64,000 nucleotides of DNA. Origin: Alphaproteobacteria bacterium (GTDB lineage: Bacteria > Pseudomonadota > Alphaproteobacteria > Rickettsiales > JADKJE01). The position numbers were made by a program, and so were the translations under genes. The stretch lies in NCBI GenBank assembly GCA_016722515.1, contig JADKJE010000001.1, positions 434,001 to 498,000 on the forward strand, in the 5' to 3' direction. The notes under the pieces are model-generated. The model had not been told where the DNA came from. It ran no database searches and saw only the letters and a list, made by a program, of their open reading frames with translations. Below, piece by piece: positions 16,150 to 26,200 of this stretch; positions within the stretch are counted from its first letter, which is position 1; each line of letters begins with the position of its first letter.

Positions 16150-18951
16150 TTACGCTTCAGCTGCCGGTGTCTCACTCGTTGGTTCAATCACGTCATCGCT
16201 AGATTCACCAGATTCACCCTCGTCCTTACCGCCGGTATCAGGCACGCGGGAAGCCGAAACGACTTTCTCTGCATCTGCCGTGCGGAATAAGGTAACACCC
16301 TGGGTATTACGGCCGGTGATACGGATATCACCTACGGGGCTGCGGATGATTTTGCCTTTGTCCGTTACCATCATCACTTGGTCAGAATCAATAACCGGGA
16401 AACTGGCAACCACATTTCCGTTCCTATCGGAGGTAATAATATTAACCACACCACTACCGCCACGATTGGTGATACGATACTCATAAGCCGAAGTCCGTTT
16501 ACCATAGCCATTTTCGGTAATCGTTAAAATAAACTGCTCACGCCCTACCCACTCGCGGATTAATGTTTGTGGAAGGACCTGAATCAACTCAGGCGAAAGT
16601 AACGCGTGAATTTGTTCGAGTAACGCTTGGATTTTTGCTTCATCAGGTGTTTCTTCTTTGAGAGCCGTATTAAGCTCCGAACGAATCTCCGATGGAATTT
16701 TCAAGAAGGCATCCCGGGTATCCACATCTTGTTCGGCACCATTGAGCACCGTCATCGAGACCACTTCATCCTTATCAGCAAGCTTCATACCGCGAACCCC
16801 ATCCGACGTACGGCTTTTAAACACCCGTACCGCATCAATTGGGAACCGCAAACTTTGGCCTTGCCTGCTCGCTAATAAAATATGTTCCGACTCACGGCAT
16901 AACGCCACATCAATCAAACGATCGCTCTCTTCCATACGAATAGCAATCTTGCCGTTGGATGGAATATAGTGGAAATCCGATAAGTCGTTTCGACGCACAT
17001 TACCCTGGGCAGTGCTGAACATAATATTCAAGCCTTCCCACTCGTCGGTTTTTTCCGGCAATGGCATCACGGTACTAATACGCTCACCCTCTTGCAACGG
17101 CAATAAATTTACCAAGGCCCGACCTTTGGTTTGCGGCCCTCCCTCTGGAATACGGTAAACTTTCATTTTATAGACCTGGCCACGGCTACTGAAGAAGAGC
17201 AATGGCATATGGGTATTAGCCACGAACAGATTGGTTGTGATATCATCTTCATACATATTCACACCCGTACGGCCTTTACCACCGCGTTTCTGGGCACGAT
17301 AGGTCGAAAGCGGTACACGTTTGATATAACCACCATGGGTTACGGTTACGACCATTTCTTCCCTTGGGATTAGATCTTCAATATCGTGCTCATATTCACT
17401 TTCTTCAAACTGGCTTCTGCGTGGGGTGGCAAATTCTTCTTTAACAGCCAACAACTCACTGCGCAGTAATCCCATCAATATCTCGCGAGAATCAAGAATA
17501 GCGAGGTATTTTTCAATTTCGACAGCGAGCTCGGTTAATTCTTCAGTGAGTTTATCCTGCTCCAAGCCCGTTAAACGCGATAAGCGCATTTCAAGGATAG
17601 CTCTGGCTTGTGCTTCGGTAAAGTAGCAGCGGCCATTAACAATTTTATTATGTTTATCCGCCACCAGCGCAATCAATGGCGCCACATTATCGGCCACCCA
17701 ATCACGCGCCATTAATTGTTCACGCGCCGTTTGTGGATCGGGTGCTTTACGGATCAACGCAATCACCTCATCGATATTGGCTACGGCCATCGATAATCCA
17801 ATTAAAATATGCGCACGGTCACGCGCTTTGCCCAGCAAATGGCGTGTACGACGGGTGATCACTTCCTCGCGGAAACGAACAAACGATACGATAACATCTT
17901 TAACATTCATCAACGCCGGACGGCCTAAATCAAGTGCCAGCATGTTCACACCAAAGCTGGTTTGCAACGGCGTAAATTTGAATAATTGGTTTAAGACGAT
18001 TTCTGGGAAAGCATCCCGTTTAAGCTCAACCACGACCCGCACACCCGAACGGTCAGATTCATCGCGCAAGTCAGAAATGCCTTCAATACGTTTATCACGC
18101 ACCAGCTCTGCAATCAGTTCTACCATTTTCGCCTTATTCACTTGATACGGCATTTCGGTAACTATAATAGCCTGACGGCCACTACTAATATCTTCAAAAT
18201 GGGTCTTACCACGCATGATTACTGAACCACGCCCTGTATGCAGTGCCGAATGGCTCCCTTTACGACCCAAGATAATACCACCTGTAGGAAAATCCGGCCC
18301 AGGCATCACGGTCATCATATCATCGATGGTGGTTTCGGGATTATCAATATACATGCAACAGGCGTCAATCACTTCACCCAAATTATGGGGTGGAATGTTC
18401 GTAGCCATACCTACAGCAATACCGCCAGCACCATTGACTAACAAATTAGGAAACTCAGCGGGCAATACCTGTGGTTCCTTTTCTGAACCATCATAGTTGG
18501 GTTGGAAGCCTACGGTATCTTTATCGATATCGGTCAACAAACGATGAGCCGATTTGGCTAAACGAGATTCGGTATAACGCATCGCCGCAGGAGAATCGCC
18601 ATCCATCGAACCAAAGTTACCTTGCCCGTCAATCAGCGGCAAACGCAACGAAAAATCCTGCGCCATCCGCACTAACGAATCATAAATAGCACTGTCACCA
18701 TGGGGATGGTATTTACCCATCACTTCACCGACGATACGAGCCGATTTTTTATAAGCCCGGTTCCAATCACAACCTGATTCGTGCATGGCAAACAAAATAC
18801 GCCGATGTACTGGCTTTAGTCCATCACGGGCATCCGGAATGGCACGGCTGACGATTACGCTCATCGCATAATCGAGATAGGACCGCCTCATCTCCTGTTC
18901 AATACTTACAGGTAGGACATCAGAATCGATAATATCTACATTGCTATTCAA
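16150..18951 (-). CDS. gyrA: DNA gyrase subunit A
   Basis: The 933-residue product has the GyrA winged-helix and tower domains and the C-terminal beta-pinwheel with a GyrA box (QKRGGKGR). The catalytic tyrosine is Tyr126 in AAMRYTESRL. The quinolone-resistance region reads HPHGDSAIYD, with Ser87 and Asp91 in the susceptible state. It cuts and re-ligates DNA to introduce negative supercoils together with GyrB. The C-terminal tail (about 900-933) is rich in Glu, Ser and Asp, as in many relatives. It lies 79 bases downstream of the MotA/TolQ/ExbB gene on the same strand. Confidence 0.98.
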   Translation of the reverse strand: MNSNVDIIDSDVLPVSIEQEMRRSYLDYAMSVIVSRAIPDARDGLKPVHRRILFAMHESGCDWNRAYKKSARIVGEVMGKYHPHGDSAIYDSLVRMAQDFSLRLPLIDGQGNFGSMDGDSPAAMRYTESRLAKSAHRLLTDIDKDTVGFQPNYDGSEKEPQVLPAEFPNLLVNGAGGIAVGMATNIPPHNLGEVIDACCMYIDNPETTIDDMMTVMPGPDFPTGGIILGRKGSHSALHTGRGSVIMRGKTHFEDISSGRQAIIVTEMPYQVNKAKMVELIAELVRDKRIEGISDLRDESDRSGVRVVVELKRDAFPEIVLNQLFKFTPLQTSFGVNMLALDLGRPALMNVKDVIVSFVRFREEVITRRTRHLLGKARDRAHILIGLSMAVANIDEVIALIRKAPDPQTAREQLMARDWVADNVAPLIALVADKHNKIVNGRCYFTEAQARAILEMRLSRLTGLEQDKLTEELTELAVEIEKYLAILDSREILMGLLRSELLAVKEEFATPRRSQFEESEYEHDIEDLIPREEMVVTVTHGGYIKRVPLSTYRAQKRGGKGRTGVNMYEDDITTNLFVANTHMPLLFFSSRGQVYKMKVYRIPEGGPQTKGRALVNLLPLQEGERISTVMPLPEKTDEWEGLNIMFSTAQGNVRRNDLSDFHYIPSNGKIAIRMEESDRLIDVALCRESEHILLASRQGQSLRFPIDAVRVFKSRTSDGVRGMKLADKDEVVSMTVLNGAEQDVDTRDAFLKIPSEIRSELNTALKEETPDEAKIQALLEQIHALLSPELIQVLPQTLIREWVGREQFILTITENGYGKRTSAYEYRITNRGGSGVVNIITSDRNGNVVASFPVIDSDQVMMVTDKGKIIRSPVGDIRITGRNTQGVTLFRTADAEKVVSASRVPDTGGKDEGESGESSDDVIEPTSETPAAEA

Positions 18952-19030
18952 GGTAACACCTCTTCAAAAACGAATTAAATCATATGCTATGAGCATAGCG
19001 CATCCACTGTCTTACAGCAAGGAAAACAGG

Positions 19031-20116
19031 CTAGATTGACTCTGTTTTTTTCTTGCGTACAGCTCGCTTCCTTGGCTTCTCTTCGCCAGCAATTTCAGCA
19101 TTCTCCAGAGACTCCGTGGACATGGCTGTTAAACTACCGGGAAAAAGATAACCACCCTCTTCGATAGGAAGGCTGAATTCGTCTTCTTTGGCTTCTTTAG
19201 CATGAGACCGTGCTGGTGAATCATTAGCCACGGGCTCGGAAACGGCAGCGACATCTGAAGCAGCGACAGGTTGCGGACGTTTAAGTTTCTTTGATTTTTC
19301 GCGCGCAAGTGAAACAACCTTTGATGCTGATTTAGGCTCCTCAGCGGTAATGTCTTGAGAATAACTCTCATGGCCGGCAACCGTCATGGCCAATTTAACC
19401 AGATGTTCAACCGCATCAAATTCTTCATGGCTTTCTGCGTGTGCGTCACCATGATTATAAGGCGTTTCTTTTCGCTCAATATGCGATGGCAAAAGGATCA
19501 AAGCCTCACATGCCTGGGTCATAATATTGCGGATCGTATCCAGCTGCGAACTTAACCAATATTGCATAGCCAGTGCAGGTATCGCAATCACCAATCCAGC
19601 AATGGTGGTAATCAGTGCTTGCCAGATACCTTCTGCCAACATCGATGGATCTACTTTATTTCCCGATGCGGCAATAACCGCGAATGCATGCACCATGCCA
19701 ATCACCGTACCAAGCAAACCAAGCAGCGGTGCAGCCTGGGTAACAAACTCCAGTCCTTTCATGTGTGACTGGATCGATTCTAAACTACGCTCACCTTGAT
19801 GCTTAAGCTCAAGTTCAAAGGCTTCCTTGCTAAGATGGCCTTCTTGCTTAAGGGCTAGACCATAGGTAATCAACTGCTCGGCAGGATGCTTATGCACCGC
19901 AGGCAATATATTTTCTACCGATAACGGATCACTATTCCTAAGTGCAGCAATGGCATCATCCAATGAATGTTTACTATATAAACGCATGGAGATAACTTGA
20001 TACACTTTATAGATAAAAATAGCGGTCACATAAATAGATAACGCTATCAGCACATAAAAAGTTGTGCCACCAATATCGAATATTCCCGAAAAACTGGTAG
20101 GTAAACCGCGAGACAT
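19031..20116 (-). CDS. MotA/TolQ/ExbB proton-channel family protein
   Basis: From the ATG at 20116 the product is 361 residues. A first membrane segment lies at about 16-38, followed by a cytoplasmic loop with ELKHQGERSLESIQSHMKGL. The paired proton-channel helices are at about 125-155 (LEFVTQAAPLLGLLGTVIGM) and 165-195 (ALITTIAGLVIAIPALAMQYW). The C-terminal half is a long, charged, probably disordered extension ending in KKKTESI, absent from TolQ itself. No ExbD/TolR partner is adjacent, so the pairing is unknown. AAGGA lies about 8 bases before ATG 20116, so an upstream in-frame ATG (20149) is not used. Confidence 0.85.
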   Translation of the reverse strand: MSRGLPTSFSGIFDIGGTTFYVLIALSIYVTAIFIYKVYQVISMRLYSKHSLDDAIAALRNSDPLSVENILPAVHKHPAEQLITYGLALKQEGHLSKEAFELELKHQGERSLESIQSHMKGLEFVTQAAPLLGLLGTVIGMVHAFAVIAASGNKVDPSMLAEGIWQALITTIAGLVIAIPALAMQYWLSSQLDTIRNIMTQACEALILLPSHIERKETPYNHGDAHAESHEEFDAVEHLVKLAMTVAGHESYSQDITAEEPKSASKVVSLAREKSKKLKRPQPVAASDVAAVSEPVANDSPARSHAKEAKEDEFSLPIEEGGYLFPGSLTAMSTESLENAEIAGEEKPRKRAVRKKKTESI

Positions 20117-20151
20117 AATGTATCCTTTCAAAAATCGAAAAACTTTCAAAC

Positions 20152-20179
20152 TTGACAGAAGAGTGTATCATCTTAAGAT
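20152..20179 (+). promoter_or_regulatory. Candidate promoter of prmA
   Basis: A perfect -35 TTGACA (20152-20157) and TAAGAT (20174-20179) are 16 bases apart. The prmA start codon follows 43 bases later. The element overlaps the opposite-strand promoter at 20162-20190. Confidence 0.5.
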
Positions 20180-20190
20180 CGGCTGGTAAA
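20162..20190 (-). promoter_or_regulatory. Candidate promoter of the MotA/TolQ/ExbB gene (and gyrA)
   Basis: On the minus strand TTTACC (20185-20190) and TACACT (20162-20167) are spaced by 17 bases, about 45 bases ahead of the start codon at 20116. It overlaps the divergent prmA promoter. Confidence 0.38.
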
Positions 20191-20222
20191 GGAATAAGTC
20201 AATTATACAGGAGTTAAGGACC

Positions 20223-21095
20223 ATGCCCAACCACGCGCCAACCATTGAATGCTGGATCATTCATTTTGAGGTTCCTGCTGAAGCTTCTATGATTGTAAGT
20301 GAATGGTTTAACGATGGTATCCTGGTGGATGAAGGTGAAGGTGAGTTTCTTCTGTATGTAGAGTCCGCTCCACAGCACGACGAATGGCAGCAGCGCTTTA
20401 TAGAACTTGCCGAAGTCGCGCAGATTGCCAACCGCATCCCATTTGAGATCTTACCGGTACAGGCAGAGGATTGGGTTGCCAAAACGCAAATCAAAAATTT
20501 CTGCCTTGAAATCGGCAGGTTCGTGATTTACGACCCCTTCTATCAAGGTGAGGTTCCCCAAGCCCATATCCCCATTTGCGTAGACGCACAATTTAGCTTT
20601 GGAGCTGGTGACCATCCTACCACCAAAGGATGCCTGCTTGCCCTAGATGAAATTACCCATCGCGATTTCACTCCCCTATCCATGCTTGATATAGGATGCG
20701 GTACGGGCATTCTCTCTATCGCTATGGGCAAACTCTGGCATGGGCCCATTTTAGCTTCGGATATTAAATCTACCGCCGTCGATGCCACTCGTGAAAACAC
20801 ATCTCTTAATGGACTTACCAACCGCATTTCCTGCATTGAAGCCGATGGGCTTCGCCATCCTTCCTTTAAAGAATATGCACCGTATCAATTAGTTTGCGCT
20901 AATGTGCTTGCCCCCGTATTAGTTGATATAGCCGCTTCATTGGATACATTAATTGCCCCCAGCTGCACGATTATTTTATCTGGAATCTTACTGCATCAGG
21001 CCGATCAGGTTGTTGCTGCCTATGCGTTGTTGGGTTTTATCGAACATAAGCGCTTCCCCATTGGCGATTGGGTAACCTTATCCTTATCGCGCTAA
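20223..21095 (+). CDS. prmA: Ribosomal protein L11 methyltransferase
   Basis: The 290-residue product has the PrmA layout: an N-terminal substrate-recognition domain (about 1-75) and a class I SAM-dependent methyltransferase domain. SAM-binding motif I is MLDIGCGTGILSI (about 154-166), and CANVLAPVL is the family's NxLAxxL motif. The segment SFGAGDHPTTKGCL precedes motif I. It trimethylates ribosomal protein L11. The start has GGAG about 9 bases upstream. Its 3' end overlaps that of ccmB, on the other strand, by 12 bases, so the two transcripts converge. Confidence 0.95.
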   Translation: MPNHAPTIECWIIHFEVPAEASMIVSEWFNDGILVDEGEGEFLLYVESAPQHDEWQQRFIELAEVAQIANRIPFEILPVQAEDWVAKTQIKNFCLEIGRFVIYDPFYQGEVPQAHIPICVDAQFSFGAGDHPTTKGCLLALDEITHRDFTPLSMLDIGCGTGILSIAMGKLWHGPILASDIKSTAVDATRENTSLNGLTNRISCIEADGLRHPSFKEYAPYQLVCANVLAPVLVDIAASLDTLIAPSCTIILSGILLHQADQVVAAYALLGFIEHKRFPIGDWVTLSLSR

Positions 21096-21731
21096 CGCAT
21101 GGCGTAACGCATACGCCCCGCATACCAATGCCAATGGCAGCAAAAACAAATCCAGCCCCACCAAGCTGACCAGGCCAATCTGGCCTTTGCTTGCAGCCAC
21201 ACCCAAAACAATGAGCGGAATCTGCAAGGGAAAAACAATTATCGGCAAAAAACGGCTAGCCCTGGATACTCCTAACATAAGGCTTGCTAAGCCTACCCCC
21301 ACCAAACTGATCGCAGGCGATCCACACAAAACCGAAAGTGCAATCGATTGCTGCATCGATTCTGGCAACGCCAATAATAGTCCAAACACCGGGGTCACCA
21401 CCACCACCACCACACCGGTTAACAACCAATGGGTCAGGATTTTAAGAAAAATCAAAAAAGCTGGATGGACACCCTGTAGGACCATTTGTTCTAATACGCC
21501 ATCCTCATAATCTTTCTCTAACAGATGCGGCAGTGACATCATCGCGGCAAATAAAGTAGTCAACCAGATAATGCCTGGAGCCAGCTCGGTTAAACTGTGT
21601 GATTCAACACCAAAAGCAAATGGAAACAAACTAACCGACACCACCATGAATGCAAGAAAGTAAAACACATTGCCTTGGTGCTTAAACGCCATCGTCCATT
21701 CGCGATGCAATACCATAAGTAATCGTGTCAC
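21084..21731 (-). CDS. ccmB: Heme exporter protein CcmB (ABC permease)
   Basis: The 215-residue product has the six hydrophobic segments of CcmB (for example LAFMVVSVSLFPFAFGVE and VVVVVTPVFGLLLALP) and the conserved GIIWLTTLFAAMMSL. It is the membrane half of the CcmAB transporter needed for cytochrome c maturation (System I), where it works with CcmC, D and E; those genes are not in this window. The start codon overlaps the ccmA stop by 4 bases. Its 3' end overlaps the convergent prmA. Confidence 0.93.
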   Translation of the reverse strand: MTRLLMVLHREWTMAFKHQGNVFYFLAFMVVSVSLFPFAFGVESHSLTELAPGIIWLTTLFAAMMSLPHLLEKDYEDGVLEQMVLQGVHPAFLIFLKILTHWLLTGVVVVVVTPVFGLLLALPESMQQSIALSVLCGSPAISLVGVGLASLMLGVSRASRFLPIIVFPLQIPLIVLGVAASKGQIGLVSLVGLDLFLLPLALVCGAYALRHALAR

Positions 21732-22345
21732 ACATCCTCCTTGAAGAGATTCAAATCCACTTCCAATGTATAATCCAGGGACAATGTTTCATGGCTGGTT
21801 AGAATCACAATACCGCCTTCTTTCGTGCGGGTGGTAATTAAGTGGCTGAGCGAACGCTTACCTGCATCATCTAAATGGGTGTAAGGCTCATCAAGCAACC
21901 AAATTTTACTATAACATGCCATTACCCGTGCCAGGGCCACCCGTTTTAACCATCCCATGGAAAGCTGGTGGCACGGTATATTCATTTTTTCCTGCAAATC
22001 AAAATAATGGATTGCTGGTGCAACCATTTGTGGCGACTGGGCCAGCGAGGCAAAAAACTCGATATTCTGTAATACGGTTTGTTCTGGCGTAATCCCAAGC
22101 CGATGGCCAAGATATTGCCGTGATGGGCAATATTCGTCATAAAAATGGAAGATTGAATAATTGCCCCAATAAATATCACCACGATCTGGCCGGCGCAATC
22201 CCGCCATCATCCTGAGCAACGTCGACTTACCGCAGCCATTTGGACCTTTGACCACCACAATAGCGCCATCACCAATAGTGCATCCCCATTCATAAAAGAG
22301 ACGTTTATTATTGCGGACAGCCCATAAATTTTCGCACGTTAGCAT
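21728..22345 (-). CDS. ccmA: Cytochrome c biogenesis ATP-binding protein CcmA
   Basis: The 205-residue product is a complete ABC ATPase. Walker A is GPNGCGKST (34-42), the signature is LSMGWLKRVALAR (128-140, degenerate as is common in CcmA), and Walker B is KIWLLDEP (147-154). A switch histidine appears in ILTSHE. With CcmB it drives release of the heme-charged chaperone CcmE. It is the first gene of a ccmAB pair. The region directly upstream is a long non-coding stretch with repeats. Confidence 0.93.
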   Translation of the reverse strand: MLTCENLWAVRNNKRLFYEWGCTIGDGAIVVVKGPNGCGKSTLLRMMAGLRRPDRGDIYWGNYSIFHFYDEYCPSRQYLGHRLGITPEQTVLQNIEFFASLAQSPQMVAPAIHYFDLQEKMNIPCHQLSMGWLKRVALARVMACYSKIWLLDEPYTHLDDAGKRSLSHLITTRTKEGGIVILTSHETLSLDYTLEVDLNLFKEDV

Positions 22346-22525
22346 GTTGAGAATTGTGATTAATTTTCAGGTGGTTAGTGTATTCGAAATTGTTCCTCGA
22401 TACCAGCATTTTTGAAAAAAAACATATTTTCGAAAAAAAAACATGTCTTTGTCTCAAATATATGCTATAAGCTTCTCCAGAACGGCTGCATATGTTTTTA
22501 AGGAAGTGTCTTTAAATCCTATAGC

Positions 22526-22624
22526 TAGCCTGTATTAGGGGCCTACTATACTATCTCTCCCCCAAAATGAATCATCCCCCCCGATGCGATTCTTCCCAGA
22601 TATAGTAGGCCTCTAAACAGGCTA
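22526..22624. repeat. Long imperfect inverted repeat (about 24-bp arms)
   Basis: TAGCCTGTATTAGGGG plus CCTACTATA (22526-22550) pairs with the complement of 22601-22624, differing by one gap and two substitutions. The spacer of about 50 bases is C-rich. The element is isolated in the non-coding region between ccmA and the 1965-residue gene. It could be a MITE-like element or encode a structured RNA; no T-run follows either arm, so a simple terminator is unlikely. Confidence 0.6.
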
Positions 22625-22786
22625 ACATTTTTCTCTTTTCCCTGTCAAATAATATTTAAAAACTCTGTCGTGTCGTTGATCCATATGGCCGGCTAAAGAC
22701 GGCTGCGCTAGAGCGTTTTTAATTTAGGTGTAATGATATCGCCCAAAACTCGATCATTTTCATTTTTTCTGTCTTCGTCAATGGGA

Positions 22787-22955
22787 CACCCGAAACGAGG
22801 TTTTAGAGATCGTTCAACCTTTTCCTGACTTCTGCCAAATGTGAGGCTGTTTGGTTTTGTTTTTAATAGAATCATTGAATGTGGCAATGACAGCATGTTG
22901 CCTTCCCCCCCCCTCCTTATACATTTAAATCATCTTTTCAATGTATAAGGAGGGG
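22787..22955 (+). repeat. Dispersed intergenic repeat, copy B (full-length) with a 16-bp perfect hairpin
   Basis: Positions 22787-22905 are nearly identical to 15954-16065. In place of the GC tail of copies A and C, this copy continues into CCCCTCCTTATACATT (22910-22925) and its exact reverse complement (22940-22955), a 16-bp stem with a 14-base loop. A 62-codon minus-strand open frame (22708-22896) falls largely inside the repeat and is not a gene in my view. Confidence 0.85.
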
Positions 22956-22976
22956 CTCTTGTTCTTCTAGGATCGC

Positions 22977-23186
22977 ATGTACATCAAAGGAACATACCAA
23001 ATCTCCGCAAAACACCCAACTCGAATTTTCTTAATCAATAACATATTGATTTATAATGATCTAAAATTTCAAATCTCAGTAGCCGACAAAAACAAGAAGA
23101 CTGGGCCTGTTCTAACCAAATTCCTGCAGTTTATGAACTTAATAGCAGGGTCACGTCTTTGTCCTCATCGACAAAACCTAGAATGA
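22977..23186 (+). CDS. Small hypothetical ORF, doubtful
   Basis: This 69-codon frame has an AGGA about 6 bases ahead of the ATG. The translation has a basic, isoleucine/asparagine-rich composition and resembles no family I know. It ends 15 bases from the convergent 3' end of the 1965-residue gene and lies just after repeat copy B. It may be a chance frame in AT-rich DNA. Confidence 0.2.
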   Translation: MYIKGTYQISAKHPTRIFLINNILIYNDLKFQISVADKNKKTGPVLTKFLQFMNLIAGSRLCPHRQNLE

Positions 23187-23200
23187 AAATACTCTCACCG

Positions 23201-26200
23201 TCAGCCTAACGCACGAGAGTTACGTTGTTGTTGTTGTTTATGCAGCGCCTGAGTAAAACTCTTAGCATCATCTAGGGACATACCAATCCACCAACCGCCT
23301 TTTTCATCCTGAGCAACCGTAAGTGCTTGAATCCCTAATGGCCTTTGCTTGATAGCGTCTAAACATTGGTCCACTTGTTGTTTTGATTTAAAAAGATAAT
23401 ACCGTTCGCCTGTTTCTACTTTAGTCCACTGAGAAACTGGTACGGTAAGGGGCAATAAGTAGAAACCAACCCTAAACACACTCCCATCTTCTTTACGTTT
23501 CAATTTTATAGGATCCTGAGTCAACTTTTTAGCAATAATATTGTTGATGCACGTCGTGGCTTCTTTACGACTCGAAAAATCATAATAGCCTTTTTCTCGT
23601 CCCGTCTTTTTACTGCTTCCGGTATATTTTGCGACATAGCTAGTTTGATGAGGCACAGGTGCTTTGGATGGCGCCTGTTTTGAGGGACTAGGAAGGGATT
23701 CCCCTTCTTCAAAGAAAATATCCAAATCATCTTCAGAATTAAGCTCTACACTGATTTCAGTTTGTTCTGATTTCATCTCAGCGTTAATAACATTAACTTC
23801 GTTAGTTAAAGGCTTCTCAGCTTTAGATTCTACATATTGATTCGTATACACTTTGAGTTGGTTATCTTCAGCTAGTCTAATGGTCTTTAATTTACATACT
23901 TCAGTGAGGAAAGTACCGAATGGATCCTCCGCTTCTTTATATTTATCTTGGATAATCTCTTTCAAATCTACCTTAAAAGCTCTAATTTTATCAACCCTCA
24001 ACTCCTTTTCCCCATTTAATCCAAGAACTAAATTCAATACGTTACAGGAAGCCACTTTTTGCTCTTGAGGCACCTGTTCTCCAAAAACATTATCCAACAA
24101 ATCATCTACTTTTTTATTCAAAGATTTTAAATATTCCCTATATTCAACTTCTATGTTGTTTATAATGCCGTCCTTACTAATACTATTGTTTTCATTACTA
24201 ACTTCACATGAAAGTGATCCATTACTAGCAATATTGAACTGTTGCATGACAGTTTGCGACTTGGCAAGACATTGTTCCCTGAATTGCTTTATATAGCTTT
24301 CTTTAGCTTTACTATTTTTGTTTTTTTCTGAATATATTGACTCAAATAAATGAATTAATATCTTCGCATCACCACCACTTAAATATATCTTCTGTCTAGT
24401 ATCCAAAACATTGGGGGATTTTCTGCATTCAAGCCACCCATATAATACAATTGACCGATCTAATAACTCTCTATTTCCTAGATGAAATGCTTGCCAAATG
24501 CCCAAGCGCAAAGTCGTCTGTGATTTAATTATTTCAACATTTTGGGTGGTGTCAGACCTTAATATATTTGCTATTTTCTCAGCATCACTATTAGCCTTTC
24601 CTCTTTGTAATAGATCAGGACAACCTTTGGCATAATCTTTTGTAAGCCATTGCCATTGAGGCAATTTTTTGTTACATTGAGATTCAATAGTTTCTTTTAT
24701 CTTCTTATCTAATTTCTTTTTATTCTCTGGTGATAATTGATTTGCAATACTAGGTATAGTTTCCATGTCGATGGTAGGATATTTTGATGCAGGCCCAGTC
24801 TCGTAAACACGATAATAAAGCAGTGCCAAAGACTCATTTTCTTTTCCTAAAACACCAGTTAATTTATAACTTGTTTGCTGGCACAACGCCTCTTTGGCCT
24901 GCATCCAGACCCATTCACCATTCAGTGTTTGCCCGCCATCAACTTCCACTCCTTTTTGCAAGATTTCAGATATGTCATATACTACAGCCTCAACCATTTC
25001 CAAGCATCTGTAAGTGGCCCATTGGAGATCCATCCCCTTCTTTTTCTTTTCGCTAGCTTGAGTTGCTTTTTTGGTTCTGACAGGAGTGAGGATCTTTGTA
25101 AATTTTAACTTTGACTTCTTAGGCTTTGTAGTTTTTTTTGTCTGTTCGTCATGTAACTCAAACAATTGATTATTCGACATTCCCAATAAATCTAATTCAG
25201 TGTACTTATATTTTGTGGTAAGATCGTTTTTTACGCCAATTCTTTTATTGGAAAATATTTTAAACTTCTCCATATCCTCAGAATTAATTGAATATTCACT
25301 ACCATGAATTGTAATTATATTTTCTACATACTTTCCACCAGCAGAGTATGATTTCCCCGGCATGCTTCCATTAACATTAATACCAGAGCTATGAGGGTTC
25401 TTTCTTCTCTTTTTTCGTGTTGGTTTAACCCGTGCTCTTTCACCCACACTATCTGTAACATCCAACGGTTGCTCAAGTCCATTTATTTCTAATCTTGAAC
25501 TTATACCTAAAATAGGAGCAATCTCTTTTTCATTCTCTAGAAATTCTACCCACTTAGATATAACATTGCCATTAACACGACCTTGTAGCTTATCGCTGTC
25601 AATCGTTTTTTTATAAACTACCTGATCACTTTCGCTAATCGGACCAGAGCTTGATTTGACAGGGCTACTATTTTGAGCATCATTCTGAGCAAAAGTGATT
25701 TTTGCCATATCGATAATTTTCCAGGCATCCGTTGGATTTTTTTGAGCCTGAAGTAACGTTCGTGGGCAAGGTATTTGGCTATAAGCATAAATTGCAGGAT
25801 AGCTCAAGATTACATTTCTATGCCCTTTTGCTAAGCAATAACGTTTTAGAACCTTGAGCTGAAACGCAGACTTCACCCTTGGGTTCATATCATGCGTAAT
25901 TTCCTTAATAAAATCTCTAGCAAATAATTTACAATCAGATTGGCCAAATACCACGTCTTGATTACTGTCTTTTAACGTTTTTGCAACTTCTTCTAACCGA
26001 GTTAAGAAGTCATAGAGATTAGCGATAAGGCCTTTTGATCCATTCTCGCTTTTTTCTTTTAAATACTTTCCAGTTAGACTCTCCCATTCTATAAAAAATC
26101 TGGCTTTTTCCAGGTCTGTTGCATTGCATTCAATAATAACCTTGGCAACATGTTCATACCATAAACCAACGGCACGCTCTATTTTCTCTTCGTCTTTTTT

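Noticed and set aside
16019..16486. 155-codon plus-strand frame over the gyrA 3' end and repeat A
   Set aside because: Antisense to gyrA and through a repeat; spurious.
22708..22896. 62-codon minus-strand ORF
   Set aside because: Mostly inside dispersed repeat copy B; the frame is a property of the repeat, and no independent evidence of a gene was seen.
22346..23200. CRISPR array in the repeat-rich non-coding region
   Set aside because: Repeats here are single inverted or dispersed copies, not regularly spaced direct repeats with unique spacers.
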